NCBI RefSeq assembly: GCF_001652275.1
Contig: NZ_LVZK01000001.1
Coordinates: 868,001-932,000, forward strand
Source of the DNA: Peptidiphaga gingivicola
Lineage (GTDB): Bacteria > Actinomycetota > Actinomycetes > Actinomycetales > Actinomycetaceae
Direction: 5' to 3'
Length of the DNA: 64,000 nucleotides
Numbering within the stretch: position 1 is the stretch's first letter; every line of letters starts with the position of its first letter. This document shows, piece by piece, positions 9,146 to 16,324 of this stretch. The position numbers were made by a program, and so were the translations under genes. The notes beneath the pieces were generated by a model. The model worked only from the letters and a program-made list of their open reading frames with translations, had not been told where the DNA came from and did no database searches.

Positions 9146-10174
9146 AGGATCGTTCTTTCGCTTGGCTGGTGTGGATTCGGTTGACTGATTCAGTTGGCTA
9201 AACGCCCCCGCGGATCTCAAGCGGCAGGCCAGTGCGCCTGAAACGCAGCTGTCGCGTGTGGTGCGTGAAACACCGCCGTCGCATGCCGGCTGCGCGCGTA
9301 AGCGCAACTACTTTTCTTGCCATCTACCCTACCTTAAATTGTGGGTGAACCTAAGCTCATTTCTGAGAGGCGCGCCATGCCCGAGGCCGCCTTGGAAACC
9401 GAAAGAAATCGGACTTGAGTACCACAATGGGTCAAGCCGCAAATACGATAGCATTGTGCAGCGAACTTGAGGACGGCGTCGTGAAAAGGCCGCGCCCCTG
9501 TGGGAGTAAGATGAGACCCCCTCGGTTCCCGACTGCCTGGTCTTCCGATGTCGGCGCGCTTGTTTCCCAGTGTTGCGCCTCAACCGTTTGGCGTGTGGGC
9601 GCGTCGTGCGGGGGAGGTACGACGACGTCGCCATCCGTTGTCGTTCGGCGCCCCGGGAGCCTTGCTCCCTCACGCGCCGACGTCCGCAGGGGCCGCGTGA
9701 ACGACGTCGGCGGCGGCCGCAATCAAGAAAGTGGTGTATGTCATAGGTGTATTGGACTCGGTTGCGCGCATCGAAAGAATTGAGGGCGGGGCAGGGTATT
9801 ATGCAGTTGGCACGCCTTCACGCACGGAGTGCCGACTTTAGAGGCCTGCGCCTGCGGCTCCTCTCGTTGCCGGGACTTGCTTCGCTCATATTCAGTATTC
9901 GGGGCGCTCGTGTTCGGGATCTGCTTCTGTTCGGGACCTGCTTCGCCGGCGCCTGCGATTTGCGCCGCTCGTGCCTGCGACTCATTTGGCCGCCGCGCAT
10001 CGGCGTGCCTCGCAGTCTGCCTTCGGAGGCGTTGTTCAAGGCGCCTGTGAGTCTTGTACGGGCGTCCGCGTGCTGCGGCGACTCGCGGCTGCGCTTGTCG
10101 CTGCGCCTCCGCGCGCCTGCTGCCTCGACTGGGAAAGGCCGCCCAAGTGGGCGGCCCCGACGAAAGGAGGTCCA
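9146..10174. other. 1-kb intergenic region, no supported gene
   Basis: Several open frames cross this stretch, but their translations are Arg/Ser/Leu-rich and resemble no family. Around 9330-9350 the base composition drops (CTACCTTAAATTGTGGG), a likely promoter zone. The last part, 9840-10130, is made of irregular GCCTGCG/CTTCG-type short repeats. A perfect hairpin closes it (10137-10156). Confidence 0.55.
10137..10156 (+). promoter_or_regulatory. Perfect 8-bp hairpin just upstream of a ribosome site
   Basis: GGCCGCCC (10137-10144), a 4-nt AAGT loop, and GGGCGGCC (10149-10156). It ends 6 nt before the Shine-Dalgarno (AAAGGAGG) of the gene at 10175. It has no T-run, so it could be an mRNA 5' stabiliser or attenuator rather than a simple terminator. 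Confidence 0.5.
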
Positions 10175-10648
10175 ATGACCTTGGAACGCGCTCCCCAAAT
10201 CCCCGGCGGCAGCCTCAGAGAGCGTGGCCGCGGCCTCGAAGCGCGCAAGGCAGGCGAGCCCTTTGCCGCCCAGGTCGTGGATGTCCTCGCGGCCGCAGCG
10301 GCGAGCGTCGTGTGGGATTGGGCGAAGGTCGCGCTCGTGGCCAACGCGGACGGCGCTCTCCCCGGAATCCAGACCTACACCCTCCTGATTTGGGACGGAC
10401 GCGGCTTCGAAGGGTGGATGCCCGCCGAGGCGGTCGAGGACCTCAATCGCGTGCTCGCCCGGTGGCGTGCGGGGCTCGAGCGCTTGTCGCACCCGAGGTG
10501 GACGGCCCTCTTCGTCGGCGTCGTCAACGACGGCGGGCGACTCCGTTCTCGCTGGGTCGTCGCCGACGACGCCGACTTCGACGCCTGGCGGATCCGGCTG
10601 GGGGAATCCAACGTGCCGATGGCCGAGAGGGGCCTCGCCGGACTCTGA
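10175..10648 (+). CDS. Hypothetical protein, small acidic/aromatic, function unknown
   Basis: 157 residues, cytoplasmic by appearance (no signal peptide or membrane helix). Notable segments are VVDVLAAAAASVVWDWAK, a strand YTLLIWDGRGFEGW, and a C-terminal WVVADDADFDAWRIRL. The overall pattern (a helix followed by Trp-rich strands) resembles small immunity or regulator proteins, but I cannot assign a family. Start ATG 10175 is chosen for its strong ribosome site (AAAGGAGG, 10162-10169); the frame is open back to 9971 without a better signal. Isolated gene. Confidence 0.7.
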   Translation: MTLERAPQIPGGSLRERGRGLEARKAGEPFAAQVVDVLAAAAASVVWDWAKVALVANADGALPGIQTYTLLIWDGRGFEGWMPAEAVEDLNRVLARWRAGLERLSHPRWTALFVGVVNDGGRLRSRWVVADDADFDAWRIRLGESNVPMAERGLAGL

Positions 10649-10673
10649 GAGCCGTGAGCCTCTGAGGGCGTCG

Positions 10674-10715
10674 TGTCGAGATCTGTGCCCGAAGTGTCGA
10701 GATCCGTGCCCGAAG
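10674..10715 (+). repeat. 21-bp tandem repeat, two copies
   Basis: TGTCGAGATCTGTGCCCGA.. at 10674-10694 is followed directly by the same unit at 10695-10715 with one substitution (ATCTG to ATCCG). Confidence 0.9.
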
Positions 10716-10771
10716 GCTGTGCCGAAAGCCGATCGTGCCGAAGCGCGGCGTCGAAAGACGGTCCCGCGGAA

Positions 10772-10818
10772 GCGTTGCGTCGAAAGCGCGTTGCGCCGAA
10801 AGCGCGTTGCGCCGAAGC
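10772..10818 (+). repeat. 16-bp tandem repeat, about three copies
   Basis: GCGTTGCGTCGAAAGC (10772-10787), GCGTTGCGCCGAAAGC (10788-10803) and a 15-bp copy (10804-10818). Confidence 0.88.
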
Positions 10819-10948
10819 GTCGCGCCGGGCCCGGGGTTTTTCGCGGCAGGTCATGCAAGGCGTCGGGTGGTCCGAGTCTCACTACCAAACTTCGTCGCAC
10901 ATTGTTCGGCAAAATTTACATTCGATAGTGTTGTTTTAAATCAAAATG

Positions 10949-10962
10949 ACTTATTAATAAGT
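10949..10962. promoter_or_regulatory. 14-bp perfect palindrome, possible operator
   Basis: ACTTATTAATAAGT reads identically on both strands and lies in AT-rich DNA about 170 bp before the GH16-like gene. It could be a regulator binding site; the regulator is unknown. Confidence 0.35.
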
Positions 10963-11132
10963 TTACAATTCTAAACGAAGGCCACCGTTAAAATTCGGGA
11001 TGAACTCCCCTTTCTTGCAGGGTTGTGAAAAGGGATAATTGAGGTGCGGGAATGGAAGATGAGAAGCGAAAGAACGCGCATTTCGACTAGCTCCCCGACG
11101 TTGCATATCCTCACACGGCAAAGGAGAAATAT

Positions 11133-12023
11133 ATGAAGAGAAGGTATATCGCACTGGCTGCCGCAGTCTGCGCAGCATCCATGGTCTTTCCGGGCGGCCC
11201 CGCGAGCGCCGCTGCCGACTCCGCCCAAACTCAGGTGCGGCCCGCGGAAAACGGCGAGCCCCCGTACGGGAAGGCGCCCACGCTCAGGTGGGCCGGGCGC
11301 GACTGGTACGTTCGTGACAGCGCTTGGAACGACGGCGGTCCGATGCGGACCGATGAATGGTCCAAGGACAACGCGTCCGTTTCGGGCAATGATCTGGTTT
11401 TGAAGCTCAACTACAACCGCGGAAAGCGCTTGATGACCGGTTCGGAGATCGTCAGCGCCGACGCGGTCGGCTACGGAGACTACAGTCTTTCTTTCACGTC
11501 AAACGTTCGTGAATTCGATGAACATTCAGTATTCGGCGCTTTCACATATGACTGGGGTTCGAATGCCACGAAAGGCAATAGCGAAGTCGACCTCATCGAG
11601 ACTTCGCGGTGGCACGAGAAAGACAATAAGATGCGGGCCAAGTTCACGTATTACAGGGACAGCGACAGCAAGGCGTTTGAGATTGGCCCCTACGTGATGC
11701 CCGAGGCCACGCGCACCTATCACATGGACGTCAAGTGGGAGCCCGGGAAGGTCACCTGGCGTCTGTGGGACGGCAACCGCACCCGCCTTCTGCGGGAGGG
11801 GAGCCGCACCGAGAACGTCCCCGCGCCGACGGCGACCACGCGCATGCACCTGAACGCCTGGTGCTCGTGGCCGCAGACCGGGAACAAGGACGACGACGAG
11901 AGGCTCCTGCACAGGGAGACCAAGCCCATCACGGTCAAGGTCCACGGCTTCGACTACACGCCGAAGAGGGCCGCTGACCCGAGGGAGAACTCGGGCTCCG
12001 GCTGGCACCGCCTGAGCAGCTGA
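11133..12023 (+). CDS. Secreted glycoside hydrolase family 16-like protein
   Basis: 296 residues. A signal peptide covers about residues 1-27 (Lys/Arg start, Ala-rich core, ASAAA cleavage), so it is exported. The body is a jelly-roll with the GH16 catalytic pattern ExDxxE: E151, D153 and E156 in SEVDLIE. GH16 enzymes cut beta-glucans, agar, carrageenan and similar polysaccharides; the substrate here cannot be set. Other supporting segments are MRTDEWSKDNASVSGNDLVLK near the N-terminus and TYHMDVKWEPGKVTWRLWDG, as in GH16 lamin G-like proteins. The ribosome site is AAGGAG just before ATG 11133. Confidence 0.82.
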   Translation: MKRRYIALAAAVCAASMVFPGGPASAAADSAQTQVRPAENGEPPYGKAPTLRWAGRDWYVRDSAWNDGGPMRTDEWSKDNASVSGNDLVLKLNYNRGKRLMTGSEIVSADAVGYGDYSLSFTSNVREFDEHSVFGAFTYDWGSNATKGNSEVDLIETSRWHEKDNKMRAKFTYYRDSDSKAFEIGPYVMPEATRTYHMDVKWEPGKVTWRLWDGNRTRLLREGSRTENVPAPTATTRMHLNAWCSWPQTGNKDDDERLLHRETKPITVKVHGFDYTPKRAADPRENSGSGWHRLSS

Positions 12024-12629
12024 GGCAGCTGACCCCGGGCGGCTCGGCTTGTGCGGCTGTGCGGCTGAGACGCCCGGGGCGACTGTGCGACTTGTCTGGC
12101 TGACGGTGCCCTGGCGGGCATGCGCGGCTTGCGCTCCTGAGGCGTGCACGGATGGCTGCGTACGGCTCATGTCGCTGATGAGATGCGGACCACCCGACTG
12201 AGGACCTGGGCTGCTGGCTGTGCACGGCCTCGTGCTGTCGAAGCGTGTGTTGATGCGGTACGCGGCTTAGTCTGCTTGGACGACTGAGGTACTCATGAAT
12301 GCCTGAAGGTTCGGGACATGCCTTGGTTTGTGATTGCGCCTTTTCTAAGCGATTGAGACGCGACGGTCTTCGAAGTTGTGTGTGGGCACGGCGCTGATGC
12401 TTTAGGTCCGTTGCTTGGATCGCCTGCCACACTATCCGCACACATTGCTTGTTTTACGGCCGCCAACTCCAACAATCTTCGAAACACAACCACTGCTAAA
12501 TTCACAGCCTAATATCACCACTATAGGGGCAAGGTCCGAAGTCCAGGGGTCTGTCTAAGGTGTCTAGGAAGGCAAACGAGTCTACCGCCCTAAATCGACT
12601 TTTCACCGCGATGGTGGGAAAATCAGCCT
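12024..12629. other. 606-bp intergenic region; transition into low-GC DNA
   Basis: Up to about 12200 the DNA is GC-rich and built of irregular CGGCTG/GCGACT units; from about 12270 it becomes clearly less GC-rich and stays so to about 13970. No frame is convincing. I looked for a copy of the tRNA-Ser 3' end, which would mark an integration boundary, and saw none. Confidence 0.55.
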
Positions 12630-13511
12630 ATGTCAAAGATGGAACTTTTCACCTCTAAAACCGAAGCTTCGACTCGACTTGATCATCAAATTCACGTCGG
12701 CACGCAGCTTCAGGAGCAAATTGCCAGCCAAGTCCAGTCTCTTAGCGATGTCTGGAATGAATGGCGGACATGGGTCGATGAGACGGAATTCGTACTTAAC
12801 CAAGTATTTATCGTTAAGGGTAAGTCGAGGCTTGAGCTGACCCCCGCTCAGGATTTTAAGGCAACGCTGTCCGGGCCTATCACTTCAGCAATGTTGCAAG
12901 GAGTCAATGATTTGAGTTTTGAGAAACAGAGTGCTTTGTGGGAAGCGCTTAATCAAGAGGTGTCGGAACGGCTCCGGAAACTGAAAAGCTACAACAACCG
13001 TGTTGAGTTCTTGACCGAGCCGGATGAACTGCAAACTCCTCCCGGTCGGTCTTCATCTAACTGTCTTTCTAGTAATGCGATTTTTGTTGTTCATGGGCGA
13101 GACAAGGCACTGCGATTGGAGGTACAGCAGTTCATTGAGCGATGTACTAACTGTAAGCCAATCATCCTCAGTGACCAACCAAATCAAGGCCTGGATCTAT
13201 TAGGGAAATTTCAGCGAGAAGCGGAAACTGCTTGTTTTGCAGTTGTTATTATGTCTGGTGATGACGAGGGTCGTTTACGCGCCTCGGAAGGCGAACCACG
13301 GCCGCGAGCGCGGCAGAATGTCATCTTCGAACTTGGATATTTTATCGGTTTGCTTGGGAGGGAAAAAGTGGCGGTTCTTTACGAATCAAACGTTGAAATT
13401 CCTAGTGACTTCGGTGGTGTTGTTTACATTCAGCTGGACCAAGGTTGGAAGTTTGGTTTATATAGAGAGCTGAAAGAGGCAAAAATCGAAGTGGATTTGA
13501 ATAAAGCATAA
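12630..13511 (+). CDS. TIR-domain (CAP12/Pycsar-TIR type, PF10137-like) protein, probable defence effector
   Basis: 293 residues. The C-terminal ~145 residues match the TIR-like family found in CBASS/Pycsar effectors: AIFVVHGRDKALR (first strand and loop), LLGKFQREAETACFAVVIMSGDDEG, and RQNVIFELGYFIGLLGREKVAVL, in which E234 of FELGY is a plausible catalytic Glu. Such TIR domains hydrolyse NAD+. Residues 1-140 are helical, unlike known nucleotide-sensor domains, and may be the sensing part. No cyclase, kinase or other partner gene is adjacent. Base composition is low: hand counts of three 60-base rows give 42-52% GC. The ribosome site is weak (GGTGGGAAAATCAGCCT). Horizontally acquired defence gene is my inference. 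Confidence 0.82.
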   Translation: MSKMELFTSKTEASTRLDHQIHVGTQLQEQIASQVQSLSDVWNEWRTWVDETEFVLNQVFIVKGKSRLELTPAQDFKATLSGPITSAMLQGVNDLSFEKQSALWEALNQEVSERLRKLKSYNNRVEFLTEPDELQTPPGRSSSNCLSSNAIFVVHGRDKALRLEVQQFIERCTNCKPIILSDQPNQGLDLLGKFQREAETACFAVVIMSGDDEGRLRASEGEPRPRARQNVIFELGYFIGLLGREKVAVLYESNVEIPSDFGGVVYIQLDQGWKFGLYRELKEAKIEVDLNKA

Positions 13512-13522
13512 ATCGCTGCCTC

Positions 13523-13569
13523 GTTTGGTTGGTTAAGATTGTTTATACTTTAGTTGAAACCAACCAGAC
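13523..13569 (+). terminator. Inverted repeat after the TIR gene
   Basis: TGGTTGGTT (13526-13534) pairs perfectly with AACCAACCA (13558-13566). The stem extends to 12 bp with one mismatch. The 23-nt loop is long for a terminator, so this could also be a protein-binding site. Confidence 0.4.
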
Positions 13570-13721
13570 TTTGGATGGTATTGCGCTATCTAACGTACGT
13601 TTATATAAGATTTAAATTCAATCTTGAGTTTGTGAAGTTCAATGTTCGTTGGAAATTATGATTAGTATGAGATCGACCATTATTTCTAGCTGATCATGAA
13701 GTCTCGAAGCGTGTTGGTGGC

Positions 13722-13870
13722 CTATTGGCAAAACTGGGTGGTACGCACGTCAGCGTTGAACAGCTCGGCCATCAGCCGTTGAGTCAGCCAGATCGTCTCA
13801 CCCTTGCGGCGTACCTCAATTCTCTCGCTGCCGTTCTGAACGGTGAAGATGAGAAATTCAGCTGTCGAAC
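13722..13870 (-). pseudogene. RhuM-family protein fragment
   Basis: On the minus strand an uninterrupted stretch reads FLIFTVQNGSERIEVR, then KGETIWLTQRLMAELF, and ends at TAG (13722-13724) after VRTTQF. This is the conserved N-terminal domain of RhuM virulence-type proteins (usual form RLENETVWLTQ.QMAELF), which run to about 300 residues; only about 50 remain and no good start is visible. It is therefore a decayed fragment. RhuM genes travel with restriction-modification and other mobile defence modules, so this supports acquired origin for the surrounding low-GC DNA. Confidence 0.7.
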
Positions 13871-13988
13871 TGCGAATAAGGCGACGAGACGAAAAATCGA
13901 GGGGATTGAATAGGCGATAGATGTGATTCGCCGTGGCTTATGCGTTCGGGCGGTGCTCGTGACCTCGTCGTGAGTCAAACAGAAACGG

Positions 13989-14073
13989 CGGAGGATGGGG
14001 GATTCGAACCCCCGAGGGCTTGCACCCAACACGCTTTCCAAGCGTGCGCCATAGGCCACTAGGCGAATCCTCC
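13989..14073 (-). tRNA. tRNA-Ser (anticodon GGA)
   Basis: On the minus strand the RNA runs from GGAGGAT (14073-14067) through the D-arm, the anticodon stem-loop with CTTGGAAAG (anticodon GGA), a long type II variable arm, and the T-loop GGTTCGAATCC to ATCCTCC plus discriminator G at 13989. No CCA is encoded. Its 3' end faces the low-GC island that carries the TIR gene. Confidence 0.97.
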
Positions 14074-14451
14074 TGGCGCGCAATACGCCCCACAAGCATA
14101 GCCGAAATTCTGGACATGCGCCGAATCATCGACGTGACCTCGAACGCACCCCGCAGCGCCTAGCGTTATAACGGGTTCCGCATTGAGGAATGGGCTCGTT
14201 GTCGATTTCTGGTTGTCGCATTGGTGTCTGGCTGCTGCGCTGAAAGCCGGTCGATGCTCTGACGCCTGGAACGGCGTCGATGTGCGGTCGGCTGCCGCGT
14301 CTGCGCATTGCCCAGGTCGGCGCGGTTCGTCGCCCCGGGGTGATCCGTTGCCCAGGCGCGGTTTGTTGCCCCGGCGCGGCCCGTCGCCGCACCGGCGTCT
14401 TTCCCGTTGGCGCGGATGTCGGTTGTGCCGTAGACTTGGGCGCGGCTCCTC

Positions 14452-14535
14452 ATGCGGCGTCACCTCGCAAAACTCCCCCAGGGCTGGAAGGCAGCAAGGG
14501 TATGCGGGCTCTGGCGGGTGCGTGGGGAGTCCTTT
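14452..14535 (+). ncRNA. ffs: Signal recognition particle RNA (4.5S-like, small SRP RNA)
   Basis: The conserved SRP tetraloop/domain IV is present: GGCTGGAAGGCAGCAAGGGTA at about 14481-14502, with a GGAA loop. Flanking ACTCCCC (14472-14478) pairs with GGGGAGT (14524-14530), closing the hairpin. This RNA binds Ffh and docks ribosomes to the membrane. In actinobacteria ffs lies beside dnaX, and dnaX follows here at 16325 with one divergent gene between. The exact ends are estimated. Confidence 0.88.
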
Positions 14536-14740
14536 GTTTCGCCCAATGCAGGGGGCGACTGGGTCTTGAGCGGGCGCACAGGCAATCCGGAGAAGCGAAG
14601 AGACCCGGGCAGGATGCCGTCCAATGCGGAGAGGCGATTGACCTGAACGGGAACCGCGCTGCCGTGCAGGGCGTTGAGACTCGGAGGTCTGGCGGCGCTT
14701 CAAGCGGAGCGAAACCCGATGCGTCCCTCGGGCCCTCGCC

Positions 14741-16105
14741 TCACTTCACCTTTACGAGCTGGACGTAGCTGTTGGTGTCGGTCGTGATGAACTCGCCCTT
14801 GCGCAGTTCGATCGTCGCGGTGTTCTCGTTGCGGGTGCGGCCGATGTTAGTGAACCAGTAGGTGATCTCAGCGGAGTTGGAGACCATGACGTCGTAATAC
14901 CCCCGCTCCGTCACGGTCACCTCGTAGGTTCCCTCCGGCACGTCGCTGCCGACCAGCAGCGAGGAGCGCGTCAGCTTTGCGACGTCGGCCTTCGGCTTGT
15001 CCGCGGGCACGAGCTGAAGCACCGGCTCGCCCCTGCCCTGCTGGTGATAGCTGGCGCCGGCGTTTAGAGCCTTCGCGTCGACGTTCACGCTCTGCCCGCT
15101 CACCAGATGGACGTCCGCAAGGTTCTCGCGGGGGATAGCCGAGCGGTCCGAGTTCTCCACGAGGATCCTTCCCAGCGCCTGGCTTCTGTCCTTGTGCATC
15201 GTGAACGTCAGGCTGGCCAGCTGCTCAGGCGCAACCACCTGGATCTTGTAATAGCCGGGCGGGATCCGATTGCCCACTTGGTAGGTGTCCTTTGAGTTGA
15301 GCGGGATCGCCGAGCCTCCCGCCCTCTTGGGCGCGGTGTCCTTCCAGCCGAGCGAGGAGGGCGACGCCGTCGCATCCGAGGCCTTGGCGAGTGTGATATT
15401 CGCCGTCGGCGCGGAGCTCGGGTCCCCCGCGATCGGGTTGTAGGCGAGGACGTCGCCGTCGTCGAATCTCTGCCTGACGGGGGCTTCGTCCTTGCGCCCC
15501 AGCACCCCGCGGAACGTGCGCGAGCCGTCGGCCTTGTAGATCCTCGTCATGGAGGGGGAGGAGGCCTTGATCTTGTAGCTTCCCGCGGGAAAATCGACGC
15601 CTGCCACCCATTCGCCGGGGAAGGCGATGCCGTCGCGCTTGGAGGTCATCTGAGGTCTGAACAGCAGCTTGGCCCCGCCCTTGACGTTCACGGTGATGCG
15701 TTCGTCTTCGGAGACGTCCAAGGTGTAGGCCGCCACGTTCGGCGCGGACACCGCCGTCTGAGGTATTTCGAAGTTCTGCGAGTAGAAGGGCCGGGCCTCG
15801 GAGACGTCCGGGCGGGAGTCCAAAACGTTGATCGGCTCCTGGGGGCTGCCGCTGACGAAGATTCCGTACCTTCCCGGCGGAATGTCCGTGCCGCCGTCGA
15901 TCCTCACGGGCTTGCCGTCTTGCGGCAGGTCGAAGCTCCTCTGCCTGGCCTTCCTGTTGCCTCTGTCCTCGACTTTCATCTTCGGGCCGTCGTCCGTGGT
16001 CGACGGCGAAGGGGCGGGCTCCGAGTTCAAAGTGGCCTGAAGACCGCAGCCTGACGCCGCGCACAGTGAAGCTAAGGCCAAGGCCATGATGCTGCGGATC
16101 CTCAT
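14741..16105 (-). CDS. Large secreted lipoprotein with four repeated beta-modules
   Basis: 454 residues. A lipoprotein signal with lipobox AASGC (Cys about residue 19) anchors it outside the membrane. The mature protein has four repeat modules, each with a core pattern [IFV]P.G.Y.[IV]: IPPGRYGIFV, FPAGSYKIKA, IPPGYYKIQV and VPEGTYEVTV. Each is preceded by a strand with a GxD/GNR-type turn. I do not recognise the domain family; a tandem beta-sandwich is the likely fold. The frame is open to 17683, but that extension is a shadow of dnaX; ATG 16105 has a GGAGGG ribosome site. It sits divergently from dnaX. Confidence 0.85.
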   Translation of the reverse strand: MRIRSIMALALASLCAASGCGLQATLNSEPAPSPSTTDDGPKMKVEDRGNRKARQRSFDLPQDGKPVRIDGGTDIPPGRYGIFVSGSPQEPINVLDSRPDVSEARPFYSQNFEIPQTAVSAPNVAAYTLDVSEDERITVNVKGGAKLLFRPQMTSKRDGIAFPGEWVAGVDFPAGSYKIKASSPSMTRIYKADGSRTFRGVLGRKDEAPVRQRFDDGDVLAYNPIAGDPSSAPTANITLAKASDATASPSSLGWKDTAPKRAGGSAIPLNSKDTYQVGNRIPPGYYKIQVVAPEQLASLTFTMHKDRSQALGRILVENSDRSAIPRENLADVHLVSGQSVNVDAKALNAGASYHQQGRGEPVLQLVPADKPKADVAKLTRSSLLVGSDVPEGTYEVTVTERGYYDVMVSNSAEITYWFTNIGRTRNENTATIELRKGEFITTDTNSYVQLVKVK

Positions 16106-16324
16106 TGTGTCCCTCCGATGGTCGATGAACCCGTGTTGTGGCTGATTACAATCTTGCCGCATGCGGGCGTCGACGACCATACGCATGCGCAGGGCGCCAC
16201 ACTTTCTTTGAGAGGGCGTGGCGCCTTCGGTCTGCCGGGCGGCGCGGGCAGACGCAGACCGGCCGGGCGTCAGCTTGGGAAGAACGCTCCACGAAATGTC
16301 GGAGGGCGCCCGTAGACTTATGCC

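Larger units (their letters stand above)
10649..11132. other. 484-bp intergenic region: repeats, then AT-rich promoter zone
   Basis: The first half contains tandem repeats (10674-10715 and 10772-10818). The second half (about 10895-11000) is strikingly AT-rich for this chromosome and includes a 14-bp palindrome at 10949-10962. It probably holds the promoter of the GH16-like gene. Confidence 0.6.

Noticed and set aside
9329-9352. Possible DtxR/IdeR iron box (TTAGGTTCACCCACAATTTAA on the minus strand, shown in part)
   Set aside because: The left half matches the consensus, but the right half does not; too weak to call.
12024-13988. Phage or island integration using tRNA-Ser
   Set aside because: No integrase and no second copy of the tRNA 3' end were found, so integration at the tRNA is not shown, only suspected.
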